From Mesocentrotus franciscanus (taxonomy: Eukaryota > Echinodermata > Echinoidea > Camarodonta > Strongylocentrotidae): 64,000 bases of DNA. Location: contig CP137680.1 of assembly GCA_037976565.1 (NCBI GenBank), positions 11,984,177 through 12,048,176 of the forward strand. The letters run 5' to 3'. Numbering within the stretch: position 1 is the stretch's first letter; each line of letters starts with the position of its first letter. Shown piece by piece: positions 1 to 14,000 of the stretch. The notes under the pieces were generated by a model. The model ran no database searches. It worked only from the letters and a program-made list of their open reading frames with translations, and was not told the DNA's origin. The position numbers and the translations under genes are program-made.

Positions 1-411
1 TGTTATTGTGTTGTGTTTCCTAAGGATGTAGATGTGGATTATATTGCCAATCCCTGCCTTTCGTGTGGTATCCTTGAGGATTACCTTAATATGCATTTCA
101 CTCATTCACTGCTAGACTCGGTTGACCGAGGGCCATGAGATTGATAGCCTTTGAGCATGCTGAGATCGACAGGGCGCTGGATTGACAGTGTCGGCCTTCT
201 ACACCCCTAGACAACTTGTTACGGGATGGGCATCTTGCCTCGTGGGCCGTATGTCCCAGAGGAATCCTCTGATAAGTTACCAGAAAGTCTCCGAGATCGC
301 AATTGTCTACCGGGCTAGCTGTAGAAAAGTGGTTTGGCACTTGATTTTTTTTTTTTGGTTCAATAACTTGTAAATCCATTGTATTCCTTCTCCATCTTTC
401 CTGCCCTGTAG
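1..411. other. Intron of the RXFP-like gene, left window edge
   Basis: No LDLa or signal-peptide exon can be recognised here. A short T-run and ordinary AT-rich sequence precede the LRRNT acceptor. Confidence 0.5.
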
Positions 412-523
412 CACTGTCATCCTATCCAGAGGGTTGTAAATGTAAGGAGATGACCCTTCTAGATTGTTCCAGGCTCAATCTAACGCAAGTTCCCTCCAAC
501 ATACCGTCCAATGTGACTAAACT
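412..523 (+). CDS. RXFP-like exon: LRRNT cysteine cap
   Basis: The exon follows a ctgccctgtag acceptor and ends at gtaagt. It starts in phase 1 (two bases finish a split codon) and ends in phase 2. It encodes [16 protein letters not shown] followed by LTQVPSNIP, the CxCx(6)DC cysteine pattern and VPxxIP motif of an LRR N-terminal cap. A phase-1 start suits an exon-shuffled module such as LDLa immediately upstream. Confidence 0.9.
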
Positions 524-3500
524 GTAAGTATTAATATTATCATACCTTGTCTCAATTATTACAAGATCAAATATTCTCGGCTATCAAATCTTAAATTTCG
601 TTAAGAAGAAAATAAGTTAGTCATAATAGAAAAGCAGGTACGACTTATTTTATTCCGCCATTTTCGGAAGCTACGACCCCGCATCCAATTGCACTTTTTA
701 AATAATTTTCAATAATAAGAACCTTCTTTTTAATGAGATAAAAAAAAAATCTTTTAAGCCGATGAGAAATAATTTCTTTTATTTTAATCGAAAAAATGTA
801 TCTTTAATTATTTTGTCTTCTAAAACCGATGCTTAGTAGTCCATTAATATTTCAATCATCGATTAATCGAAATAAACAACGAACAATAGCTATTACTGTA
901 TAAACGCCATGTTTTATTACGTTCTCTTTTTTTATCCCTCTCTCTCTCTCTATCTTTCAAGAAAATGATAATTTCGCTACCTTAAGGGGGTTTTAGTGAT
1001 ATTTCAAAGAAATAATAAAAACTTGTATTCAAGGGCCTTTCATCCTTCCTCCAAAACTAAAGCGGCCAAACTAGAGCAATTGATTTTGCAGCTAGTGGCA
1101 CGATCGAAGCTGCCAAGGTAAACCATTTTATGATTATGATATAAAAAGAAGTACGTGCAAACTGAAAATTAATCATCGAGCAACGGTTGTGTTTCAGGTG
1201 ATTTCAGTCGGCATTTTTTACATTTCCTCCAGTTATTAATGCCTACTGTAATTCATATAGAAAGCTTAGATTAGTACATGTCTAAAGCTTTTCTTGAAGT
1301 TAAATCTCGTCTACTGTTGTTTCTATGTTTCGAGGGGGGGGTCGTTTCATGAAACCATCAAATGAACTAGTCCAGCGACAACCCTTTGAAACACGTGTAT
1401 TGCATTTATAAACACGCCATTCATTAGTCATTACGATCTCGGTAAACACTCCTGAAGGGTATATTATTGAATTGCAAACTCAGTATTTCCATGACTTTGA
1501 CTTCCTCTTTGAATTCACAGATTTTTGAAGTACAACAATATCGAAAGTATTGACACAGAAACCTTCACCAACTTGTCGTCCCTTGTCTACCTGTAAGTAA
1601 CGGTACCTTGAATTTAAGGCAGTGCAAAGCGTTTGTTAAATATCACGAATTCAGTTCATGTGTTTTCATTGGTGCATCGAATTATCATCAGACGAAATCG
1701 ATAATCAGTTTCCTGCAATCCTGCAGCTGTGAATGTTGAGTGGACAACACAATATAGGATTATGTCGGATCAGAAAGAAAAAAAGGGTTTTCCACGCAAA
1801 AGATTTTGGTTTAAATGTGTATGTGCGCGCACAAGCCCTACCCCACCCCCTCCACGCACACACATATAATTTAATCGTATCGCAATTCGTCTTCTTTTGT
1901 TTTTTACGTATAACAATAAGCGCAACTGATGATCGAAGTATTTGTTGTTGGTGAACGCGTGGGAATGTGTATTATCAAACTAATATTGAAAGCAAATGAA
2001 AACCATTTTTTTTAATCAATGAACTGTTGCTTGTGTTTTCCTTTCTTGACAGTAATTTGATGGGAAATCAACTTACCGAGATACCCTCTGGTTCCTTTAA
2101 AAATTTACATCGATTGTCAAAGCTGTGAGTAATAAACACATACGATATTGAACTTTTTTATGGGGGCATTATTTTTAAGTAGCCAATGTAATATTTTATA
2201 ATTTCGACTTGTATGTCAGGATTTAACGGCCCTGTCACACCTTGGCGATTTAGCCAGCGTATTGCCGTCGTATTAATTGAAATTTCTCTAACACGCTGAC
2301 ATATGCTGAACTATCGATGTTTTTTTTAATTCAATTTTGGGCGTATACATACGTATTCATAACGGGTTGGACGTATACATAACGTAATAGTAACCTATTT
2401 AGAACGTTTCGATAACTTATAAACGCTGCCAGTACGCCATTATACGGTAGCTGTAAGTTAGAAACACGGTCAGTGAGGTCTGTGGTCGTCCGGAACACAT
2501 CAAATATATGTCTACATACGTCAATATGCGTTGGAGATAAGTTCGACATATGTTCAAAGCACGTTACTTATACAATAGGTTATAATAAGTTTTGGGTACG
2601 CTAGACAGTAGGCCGGTTCACGTTGCGAATCGCGAAGATGAGTGAAATTATTCTGACCACACACGCAAACAAAAAAAATTGGATCGCGATGCAAAAATCG
2701 ATTTCTAAATCTCACTTTTTTCTGTAGGTGTGAACGCCCCTATTATCTCGACGTATGTCGACAATATGAGTAACTTACAAGTAACGTGTGTCCCCGTGTG
2801 TCAACGATCGCATAACTGACATGCAACTTATGACCCGCGTATGCGGGACGTGTGAGCCTTACGCTGGCATACGTCGAAAATTGTGTGCATGCACAACATT
2901 TTTCGACGACCTCGCCGTACACCAGCGCGCTTCAGCGTGCTCTCATTTAAACTTATGGGGCGTTCCCACTATCACGATTGGCGCCACGATTGAAATTGTG
3001 GTCTTAATCGTGATGTAATCGTGGTGATCCTATCAGATATTATCAGATCTTGAGGTCAGTCGTGGCAATCGGGTTGATCGTAGGAAATTTTTGACGGTTC
3101 AAAAATTTCTACGATCAACACGATTAATTGTCAATCGTGATCATCGCATCAGATCGTATTGGATCGTAATAAAACGCAACATATCGCATCTAATCGTGCT
3201 TCCTAATCGTGGTGATCGGGATCAACCTTAGAAAAGACAAACACCACGCTCTGTTGAGATGTGTTGCGATCTGCCACGACCTGTGACGCTCTGTCGGGTA
3301 CCATTGCTCACGACCTGACACGAACGACTCAAGAGCAGATACAAGATGATACGAGTAGATGCGAGTAAATGCGAGTAGATACGAGAAGTCACGCTTTACA
3401 CGGACGTTTACGATCTGTTACGAGTTCTCGCGCCCAGTATATTTACACTTTCTCTCCTTCTCTCTCTCTCTCTCTCTTTTTAATCATATCTCTCTCTCTC

Positions 3501-3643
3501 TCTCTCTTTCTCTCTCAACCATTTGTTTCTCATTCACTATCATTCTCTTTATAGTCCTTAATCATAATAACTCCTTTTCCTTCACTCCATCAGCTTCTTC
3601 AACCTCACACTCTCTCCCTCTTGTTGTTAATATTCCTTCTCCC

Positions 3644-3681
<38 letters not shown>

Positions 3682-6600
3682 TATCAATCATGGAAGGTAA
3701 TGTAAACATGTATACCATTAATTTGCAGACTTGAAATAGAAAGTTGTGTCCATACAATCAGAAGATGATAGATACCAACTTTATATATTTCGATAACATT
3801 ATAGACAGATATATACATACAGGTGTGACAATTTTGCAGTGTGTAAACTATAGTGCCATACTATTAAGTATAAGGTCAAAAATAGCTTTTGTTCAGGTAA
3901 CTGCTATTTAAACATCTTTTAAAATGTATTACATTATAGTTGATCTTTCACATGGAAGTTTTTGTTGTTCTTGCACAGACATGGACAATGAAAGAGTTAA
4001 AATTCTCTCCCTTTTCTTTATCCATAAATATATGTCACCTATATTTAACAACTTTGCTGTAATTAACCTAAAATGAGTTTCCACTGCTCTAAAACATTGA
4101 CTTAGAATAGTCAGTAAAAATAGAAAGAAAATCATGCATCTTCAATATCAATTTCCTGAATTTTTCAAAAATAAAAATAAAAATATCAAATATCATCCTC
4201 TCCACCTTCCGCGTCATGCAGCCTGGCCATCCTTTCCTGCCATGCGACCGCACCTTGTGGTGAGTTGAAGAAGGCCTTTAGGAGTTCCTTGTGATGATTT
4301 GCATCTGCTGTAGCTGAGTTGCGAGGTACAGAAGGTTGATTCACATCTAGCCAGTCCACATGGTCCCTCCATGCTCCTGGGATGACATTCTGGTTTTCCG
4401 CCTCAACCATATCATTCACATTAGACACCTGAATCTATTGGCCAGGATACCGAAGGCATTTTTCACCACTCTTCTCCCCCTTGAGAGTCTGTAGTTGAAA
4501 ATCCTCTCCTCCCTGGCCATCACTCTTCTTCCGTATGGCTTCATGGGGTAGTTCATGAGTGCGAAGGCGTCATCCCCCAGGATGAAGAAGGGCATGTCTT
4601 GGAGGTCATCAGGGCTTGCAGTCAAAGGGCAGGGTGGGGTGAGTCATAGGGCTTCCTCTTCCAGGCCATTGAACAGCTCAGAGTCGCCAAATATCTGATC
4701 ATCTGACATGTGTCCTTTTCCACCAAGCTCGATCCACACAAAGTTGTAATCTGCATCCACCAGAGCTAGGAGTGGTATCGAAAAGAAGCCCTTGTAATTG
4801 TAGTACAGGCTTCAAGTGTGGGGTGGCTTCTTGATAGCAATGTGTTTGCCATCCAGGGCCCCAATGGCATGGGGTATGTTCCATCTCTGCTCAAACTGGT
4901 TAGCTACGGCTGTCCAGGCTTCAGGGGTGACAGGTAGGCTAAAACCTCATTTTGTACGCTTGCACAATTGCCTGGCACACTTCTGGAACCATCTCTGAGA
5001 TGCTGGACACTCCACACCTAAATGCATACGCAAGGAACCGATAGTTGTCCAGTGGCAAGGTGCCTCAGTGTCACTGGCAGTTTCAGTCCAGTTGAGAGGG
5101 GTTGCCTGAAACTGGTGCGTCCTCTCGATTGCTGGGGCACCCCTGCAAGACTTCATCGAAGAGCTGTAGTGTTAATCTTGTGTAGTTTTGGAACACTATT
5201 GGATCTTCCAGCCTCAATTTGGTGTCTAGGAGGCTGGAGAACTGGCCAACTGTTGTCTCGTCTCCTCTGTGAGCCATGGTTGCACCCAGAACTGCCTGAC
5301 TGCAGCTCTCCTGTACTTACGTGATTGAGGCTGTGGCTGGTCTGTACCGTCTGGCTGCTGCTCGTCTTCTTCCTCTCTGGCGATAATAATATAAGCATAC
5401 AGTAATACTGCAAATGTCACGTTGTCATCATCCTCAACTCATGTCATCATCAATGGTTGTGGGTTGTAGTGATCACTTTGTAGAAGTTCAAGAAACAATG
5501 AAGTCCATGGTCAGTCGGCCTGTATATATATCCGTCGGGGTCCAATCGTAGCTCAAATCCTGATCACTCTCGACCCTTATCGTGAAAGACATCGCAACCA
5601 CAACCGTATACTGTCGCAACAGAGCGCATCGGTTCGTGATGAACGTATCGGAAGGTATTCGAACGTATCTACACGTACCCGATCGTCCCAAACCGGGGAC
5701 CCCGATCGTGATGATCGTGTCACATCGAGACCCAATCGTGGACTCAATCGGGACAATCATATCGGAACGTATATGATCGTATCTGAACGGGAGACCAGAT
5801 CGTGTCACCTGAAATTGACCAATCGTGACCATATCGCAACCAAGCGCACCAAATCGTACCATAACGTATCGACTCGCATCACCTCGTATCCAAACCTAGC
5901 AATTCAGAGAATTTCCACGATCAGCTACGAATGGCCAATCGTGGGGTTCGTAACGGATCGCACGACAGTGGGAACGCCCCATTATACAAAACTTACCCAT
6001 AACTTATTCGACGTACGCCAGCGTATACGCCAAATCTTTCATACGTCGGCATACGCTGGCTAAATCGTCAAGGTGTGACAGGGCCATAAGAAATACAGGA
6101 AAATACCCTGCTAGATATAAATAACAGGAAAGGATGAGAAAAAACGAATACTCAGTCGTTTTTTCTCCACAGTGTAATAGTTTCAAAAGAAATTTGAACT
6201 GACATGATTCAATGGTATAATGATCTCATGAGTTCATTTGTTAATAACACTTTATTGTTTTTTATCTTTTGTTGATGTATTTCTCTTTGAAATGTTACCA
6301 TTCACAATTTTTGTTATGATCCTCTATTGGGAAGAAATACATGTACATAAACACGAAAAAACATATGTATAATTTGTCACAATTTCTAAATTCAAGACTA
6401 CTTGCCATTAGGGCAAGTTATTTATGTATACATTATATATTAAGAAAATTATTCATATTTCTCGTATTTTTGTTTTTATCTATGAACAGCAAATCGTATG
6501 AGGTGTACTTTGAAATCTAGTTTGACCGATAATTATACTTTTTTTGTATAAATTAATCACAAAAGTGGTGGTAGCTTTCGTCTCTTTGCCATCGTTAATA

Positions 6601-7446
6601 GTAGTTATTGTGCCTGTCAATGATAACAGATTCAAAGAAAATGAAATGATTATGTAAGTGTCCTAGAAATAATTTACAAATTCATAAGAAGAATATACAT
6701 TTTGCGTGGGAGCACTAAGAAATTATTGTAGTTGGAAAATATTTAACCATGCATTTCTATTTGAATCGAGATGATGAAGATACTCTTTTCTTTTTTCATT
6801 TTCCATTTTTCTTCTACTGTTTGTTATCAGGTATTTGTCTGAAAATAAAATATCAAATATACAGCGAGGGGCTTTTCTTGGATTAAGTCACCTACACTGG
6901 CTGTAAGTATGAATTATCACCATGATTTTGATTAAAATTAAGGAATGCAAATGACTAATGATGCACGAACTCGTTCAAAAGTGACAACAAATACGTCTCT
7001 TTTTTGCCTACAATCTAAGAAAAAGTGATAATGGGCAATTTTTTTTTTTTTTTTTAAATCGGCGTTTTGGAAATATGTTATGAAATATATTTAAATGTAA
7101 GTATAAAAGCACTAAAATAATTTATGGACTTGATTTCTCGAGAATGGTGTTGAAGATTTATGGCATTATACAACATTAACGCTACTTTTTTTTTATTTCC
7201 TTTAATTCATTTTCATTCAGGTTTATGAACGAAAATAAATTACGCTCAGTTGCACCAGGCACATTCCTGGGTCTCGAAAGGTTATATTGGCTGTAAGTAT
7301 ATGATATATTATTAACCTTTCTTGCTGTAAGGTATTTTTCTGATGCTATACGTGTCTTATTTATTTCTAAGCAGTTGTATTTGATAACTACAAGCACATT
7401 TAAACAGGTAGTGAAAACTCACGTTAGTTGAATGTGAGACGCGCTA

Positions 7447-7478
<32 letters not shown>

Positions 7479-7543
7479 TTTCTTTCTCCCCAACCCCATC
7501 TCCTCTCTCTGTCTCTCTCACACTCTCGTTCCACCTATATTTA

Positions 7544-7605
<62 letters not shown>

Positions 7606-10600
7606 TTTCTTTCCCTGCGACCCCCCCCCTCTCTCTCTCTCTCTCTCTTTCGCTAATAACATTTCATTTTGTTTAGGTTATTAAGAGACAGTTTTTATGA
7701 GAGCTTGAATGTTCAGGAACAGTGGTATACCTCACTGGCTAATGAACTAATGAGATTTCTATATTGATAGTTCTTGAGATTCGATTCTGATGAGGATGCT
7801 CCACATAATGACTCGGTTTTTCCCCTGAAGTCATTTAAATTGAATTGATATATATATCAAATTGTCATGTTGCAGTTTTTTTCATATATATATATATATA
7901 TATCCTATGTTATTAATATGTTTCAATGTTGTATTGGAAAAAGTGCATGAAATACTGTTAAAAACACAACGGTATGATATTTGTATCATGGATTCATCTT
8001 GGATTTTGTAAAGGGAGCACATTCCGTAAAGGAAAATCACAAATTAAGGGGCGAATTATGCTTTGTATACCTAACGCATGCCATTATAGATATCAATAAA
8101 GGGGGCACTATAGCATATGGTGTCCCTCCCCAAATACGCCACTGATTTATACCACTTAGACCGTTAGATAAATCCTGCACCCCCCCCCCCACAACTGGCT
8201 AAGAAAGCATCGTTTTATATACTTTTTGTGTCATAGTTGGCGATAATTGAGATATAATTTCAAATTAAATGGCCATACCATTATTTTTGATATATTTCCT
8301 TCATGTACATGTCATTATTCATTTTTCAATTCGTGTGTTTACTAGGTATAGCTTTATTTATATACATATACACACAAATCTAGATATAATTATTATACTC
8401 CATAAGCACCTTACAGCACATAATGCAGAAGTCTTTTCCTTGAGACTTTGAAATATTCATACTGGTAATTGGAATAAACAGCTAAGCATCGGCACTCATA
8501 CCATGCAGTTTTGAAGGGCTACCTTTTTTTTTAAAACTATATATTTACCCATTGCCTACTGGAATCGGATAGCCTCTGTTTTAAACATTATGGGGCACAT
8601 TAACATTGTGTAGTCAGCGGGTTAAAGTAGACAGTAGCCTGTCGTTGATGCTCTTTGTTCACCGATTTTTTTTTTTATTTTTTTTTTAATTCTTTTATGT
8701 AGAATATCAGTTAATTGCCCTCTTTCTTCACATATTACTCCACTGGAAATCGATAGGTACCCGTATACGCTGATAGTGAAGATGTGCCAAAGAATAAGTT
8801 CTTTATAATTGATATGGATTGATAGATTACCTTACCAGTACCCTAGTAAGCAAATTAATAGGTTCTACGAAAATACAGTGCATGGTATTCCTCTGTTACA
8901 AAACTGTAATGGCAATCATTTCTTCAAGGATATAAGTCATAAATAGAATATATACCATCAAGATTTTTCGGTCTGACCTTAAATAATCTGTACTTGCCAT
9001 TAGACGTGGTTCTTCTCTCCCTTTTTAAAGCTACCATCCACATCATTGATAGAACTCAAGCAAACTTTCTTTTGAAAAAGGTTAATAACTTTACAAAAAG
9101 TATGTCACTCTATTTGTATGATAATGTAACGGCAAGTTTTAGTTTTTCCTTTCTTATCCAACCTTGGTTAACTTCATATATTGTAACCCGTAAAATAGGC
9201 ATAAACTAAAGCACTCTCTAAAAACATGCGGATCATTTTCCCTAGAGCACTCACTGATATAATAAATAATCGCTTATAAAAATATTTTTTCATTTTATCT
9301 TAAGGGGGAGAGACGTGATTACCGTATTAAGAATAAATCATATATTCATCGAAATTTACACAATACTGCTATGACGAATCAAGATGACTTTCTGTTCACC
9401 TTGAGTCGTCCTCTTTCCTCTCAAATCTCAACGGACGGAAGGATTGAATGATGACATGACAAAAATATTTCCGCTTATCGAAGGTCGAGGGCTTGATAGC
9501 GGTGTTGGGTGATTCAGATATAGGTTTCGGAATGATTTCTCTTGTTGTTTGTTATGCTTTAGTGTCGATTGTGTATATATTTCAGAATATTCCAGAAGCT
9601 CATACCCATGTTTTTGTTATATGCTTATCCCCGGCGTGAGATTTTAAATAGGCCTAAATGTCAGGATAATTGAAGCTTTAAATGACCATATAAACATTTC
9701 ATTTACCTAAACTTTATTTAGTTGTTAAATTGTGATTAGAGTGGGAGTAGTAGAAGAAGTAATAGACAATACAAGAGAAGAAAAGTCCGACGAATAAAAG
9801 TTTGAATTCTAGAGTTAATACTACGTGTATTAACATTTAGAATTGTCAAAGCAACAAATCTATTTTGACGTTAGATAAGGAACACCTGGCAACTTGAGCA
9901 GATGGAAAAATACCTTCCCAAAGGAAAATGATGAAACGTATCATCTTTCCACTTCTGTTTTGTGCCTAATAAATTTCTTTAATTGTTTACGCTGCTTTTT
10001 CAAGAAGATTACTTTTTGAGCCGTATTAAGGTTTCGGCATCACTCAGATTCATATATAAACAATTACGATTGAGACAGTGGCGGGTAGAGAAATGCGAAA
10101 TATTGGACTTAGGGCGCACTCGAAGGCATTATACGTTTATGCTTTGGGAATTGTTAAACTATATATGGCGGGAACACGCCCCCTGGGCCCCAATATAAAC
10201 CTAACGCTGACATGGGGAGAGGAGGAGGAGGAGGAGGAGGAGGAGTAGAAAGGAAAGAGAGAGGATGATAAATTCTCTCGGAGGCCTAAATCGAAAAAGA
10301 AAATCCATATTAACTACTTTCCCATGGGCAACTGCGGATTTTTAGAAGCGGAAGGGCTTGTAACTTAATAGCACAAATTAACAGTCGATAAGAAGATTTA
10401 GGGGAAAATGCACTTTCCGAGAAAATATCAAGATTGCGTTTGTTTTTGTCCATTTATTCGTAAACAAAAACCAATGTCTTGGTTACGAGGATGCTTGATA
10501 TTTTTGTAATAGAAAACCCTGTTTTTTCAGGATGGAACTACAGAAAGCTTTTATCATTTATCTGTTTTCACCAAGATGAGCCTTAAGAAAAACTTCCTTG

Positions 10601-11013
10601 ATATTCATCAGAAGAAGAAAAAATACATTGCCACGCCATTTACAGAAATCCCCTATTACTCTTAAGACCTTAAAAACCGACTAAGCACCTACTTCTTAAA
10701 CTGACAGTAAACACCCAGATTCTCAGCACATGTACTTAGAATTTGTATAATTCATGTAATTTTGTCCCTGTTTTATAATTTGTTCTTTTTTACTCATTTT
10801 ACTTCTACGCATATTTTCTGTCTCATATTATCATGCTTATTGTGTAAGTTTTCTTTAAAAGTTGTTTTGTCCATGTACAAGATACAAAAGCACTTAGAAT
10901 TTCAATCTCGCGTTATTATCTTTATTGCTTAAGTTTTTCTTTATAAGTTATATATTTCATGTAAAGCGCTTCGAAACGATAAATATGTTAAGCGCTAGAA
11001 GAATGTAAACTAC

Positions 11014-11044
<31 letters not shown>

Positions 11045-14000
11045 ATTATTAATTAAATTACCCTGATCATTCTACCCATAATCAAATTAGATGATATCGC
11101 CGTAGCGTATCGGGAAGCTGAAGACCAACAGCAAGCTATTTAAATGAATTATAATACCCATATTTTTCACCTCGCTTTGCTAGTAATGTGTAACATATCC
11201 GCACTCTATGGCGGAATTGGGTGGATTATTTACTCAGTGATGAATTGCCGTCACGCCGTAGGCTGTACGAGGTGTGAAAAAGGATCAGTTGAACTTGTGA
11301 TCGTCAATGACCTAGAAATGCTGATTTGAAAACACTTAAGCTGTGTGATTAAACATTGTATTTTAAAAATATATATTGTGAGTTTGTTGTGCAATAATGG
11401 GATCAGTATCTTTATTGTATTCTCTGACTTGCCCTCCCCACTTTTTTTCTTTGTCTCTCTCTCTCTCTCTAAGAATTGGGCAGAAAATTTTACCATATGA
11501 ACGGTATTGTACTAGTAGACTGAAGTGTAAGTTTCCCTTTGTTCAAGATGACTTAGTCCCTGTACCAGGTTTGAATTAATTTAGTAGGATACCAACCTAA
11601 AGGATAACGTTCTTTATCTAAATGTATTAGTTTACATGTGTCGAAGTTCAACTATTCAAATCCGGTGTGTGGAAGTCTTTAGATGTATGCAACGTGTAAC
11701 AATCAAGAATGCATTTAATAGCTTACCTGTTACCTGGGAAATTCAGTTATACAAATTACCTTTACAGGCATGACAGGAGTCTATGTGTGTCTGTGTGTGT
11801 GTGCCTAGGGCTGTCCATGTGTGTGCGTGTGTGCAAGTGTGTGTGTGTGTGCGCGCACACGTGTGTATGGGGGGTGCGGGTGTACCGGTGTGTGGTGGAA
11901 CAAGGTAGAATGCTTTAAAGTGAACTTGTCGTGAATTTTTAGTTTAATTAAATTATGTTTTAATGAAGGCCTCCAATAAAGAATATATGAAAAGTTGATA
12001 GATTCTTTCTTTGTTTTTTCGCCCTATAGGTCACCATGTACATTTTATTGAGAGCCAGTGGGTGTTCATTCTGTGTTAATTATAATCTATTAACTTTTGT
12101 CTTGCTCCCAACACACTTGTTTATGTGTTACCCACTAATCCTTTATATTTAACAATTACATTTAACGGCCAGTTTTTCACCGTTCCATTCATAAACCAAA
12201 TATAATTCCACCAAACTCTAATCTGGTCATTAAAAAGACTTAAAATCTTGAGGAAGAGAATTATATGTATATTATATGTATAAGGAGATAACAAAAATTA
12301 TAAACTTAATAATTAAAAATAGTGTAATTAAAACACAAAAATGTCAGCAGTTTAATTATGTTGTTTTTAACTCGTCGTAATTGCATATGGCGTCGTCTTT
12401 TTTCTTCTGTTTCATCAGTACCTTATTCCTATTAAAAGATTTATGCGGCTAAACCAATCAACCATATCCTCTCCATGGCCCAGTACGGCATTTTATTTAC
12501 TTCCTAAGTGATATATTACATCCTTTCGATTCGAATAGTTCGCAAATGTGCATTGCTTTATATATATATATATATACTTAGCTTCCTTTAATGATGCAAA
12601 AGGTCAGACGAGAAGTTAATCGATTTTGTACTCTTTTAGATACCAAATGTAACTGAATATTCTAACTAACGCGTTATACAACATTCATCATTGTGATATA
12701 TAGATACAGATAATTACTTTTATTGAGATTGCTTAATAAAGGTGTTACTTATTATTCATATCTCCTTCTTGTTACTACATCTTTCCTCTTTCAGAATTGT
12801 TTTAAAAATTCTGCATGACGTCTTGTTTGCGAGCTTTGTTTGTGTCTAGACATCAATAAATGCGCATTTAATGATGAATCTATAAAATGGAGGGGGAAAC
12901 AAATTGTCGCCAATTTAGCGCCGTCGAAAGGATGGAATTGCCATCAAAGTAATAGTGGAAGGTTAAACTCACCATAATTAGAATTACGCCGTGATTGAGG
13001 CAATTGTATTGGCGTTCAATCAAGCAATAGATAGATCCAGACATGGCACAATGATCGGACGCCTCACACCCCCTAATCTTGACAAAAATCTGTTGCTGAC
13101 AAATAAACTAAGAGAGCTGTACATGCTAATGATGCTATCGGATATCAAGATCCAGTTTGGTCTCTTGCCAAAGCATTTTATGAGCCTGTTATTTATTTGA
13201 CATGGAATAAACCTAATTGGAAACAGATTGATCTACAGTAATAAATATAACAAGGAGGTCCCGTGGAAAATCCACGGAATTCTAGGGGAGCGGCCGTTTT
13301 GGGGTGGGTGCGGGGGGTCGTAAATATATTTATGTGCGACGAAAATAAAATTTGATAATTTGTATTACATGTATTTGTAGTCTTTGATTTTTTTTTTCTA
13401 CTCTATTTATTAATATTGAAGTTTATTTGAATTGAATATTATTTCTTTTCATTGTATAGGCCTACTTTTTATCATTTTATAATTTTTCTTCTTCTTTTCA
13501 TTAATATTTTACTCGTTAGAATATCAACCTTTTCTTTGCTGTCCCATGTATCGTTTTGAATTGTTGTTTTTTATCTGTATCATGTAATAAAACTTGAAAA
13601 TTGGAAGAAAACGGTGAAATCAATAATTTGTAATTAAAATTGATGCAGATATCTTAGACTTTACTTTCGTTTTCACTTTCGTTATTTACGATTATTGTCG
13701 TCACTTCGTTCCTATTATTCTCACTATCCCTTTCCCGGATCCTCACTCTCGTTATCTATACGAATATTGTTCTCATGCACTTCACTCCCATTATCATTTT
13801 GGTTATTTTCACACTTTGCTAAGTTAATTTAGTCCTACAATGAAAACAATATACAAATATACAAATATACAATGACACTCGAGGATCTAGCTAAAACTAT
13901 TCGCATCGAAGGAACATCAAATCGCATTATATTCTCCCGAGGGCCATCGCGGCCCGAGAGAGAACAGTACCATTGATACCAGTATTAATAATATAGATGT

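Larger units (their letters stand above)
2956..5981. mobile_element. Inner PIF/Harbinger element carrying a transposase remnant
   Basis: Ends are TGGGGCGTTCCCACTATCAC and, inverted at the right, TGGGGCGTTCCCACTGTCGT. Both are flanked by TTA (2953-2955 and 5982-5984). Subterminal sequence is rich in ATCGTG-type repeats on both sides. The element is 3026 bp and contains a Harbinger transposase pseudogene on the minus strand. It sits inside the outer element, so it inserted later. Confidence 0.88.
2227..6086. mobile_element. Outer PIF/Harbinger-type element, split by an inner element
   Basis: Inverted ends CGGCCCTGTCACACCTTGGC (left) and its near complement at 6050-6086 are flanked by TAA on both sides (2224-2226 and 6087-6089). 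A 3-bp TWA duplication is the PIF/Harbinger hallmark. Without the inner insertion the element is about 0.83 kb, has no transposase, and is filled with repeated CGTATAC/ACGTAT-type motifs, so it is non-autonomous. Confidence 0.85.

Noticed and set aside
1092..1117. Micro-exon candidate between cag and gtaaac
   Set aside because: In the required phase it begins with a stop codon and would break the LRRNT to LRR 1 join.
7677..7740. Possible extra LRR exon after a tttgtttag acceptor
   Set aside because: Only the first few codons resemble an LRR start; there is no donor, the length is wrong and a stop follows. Ten good LRR exons already match the family.
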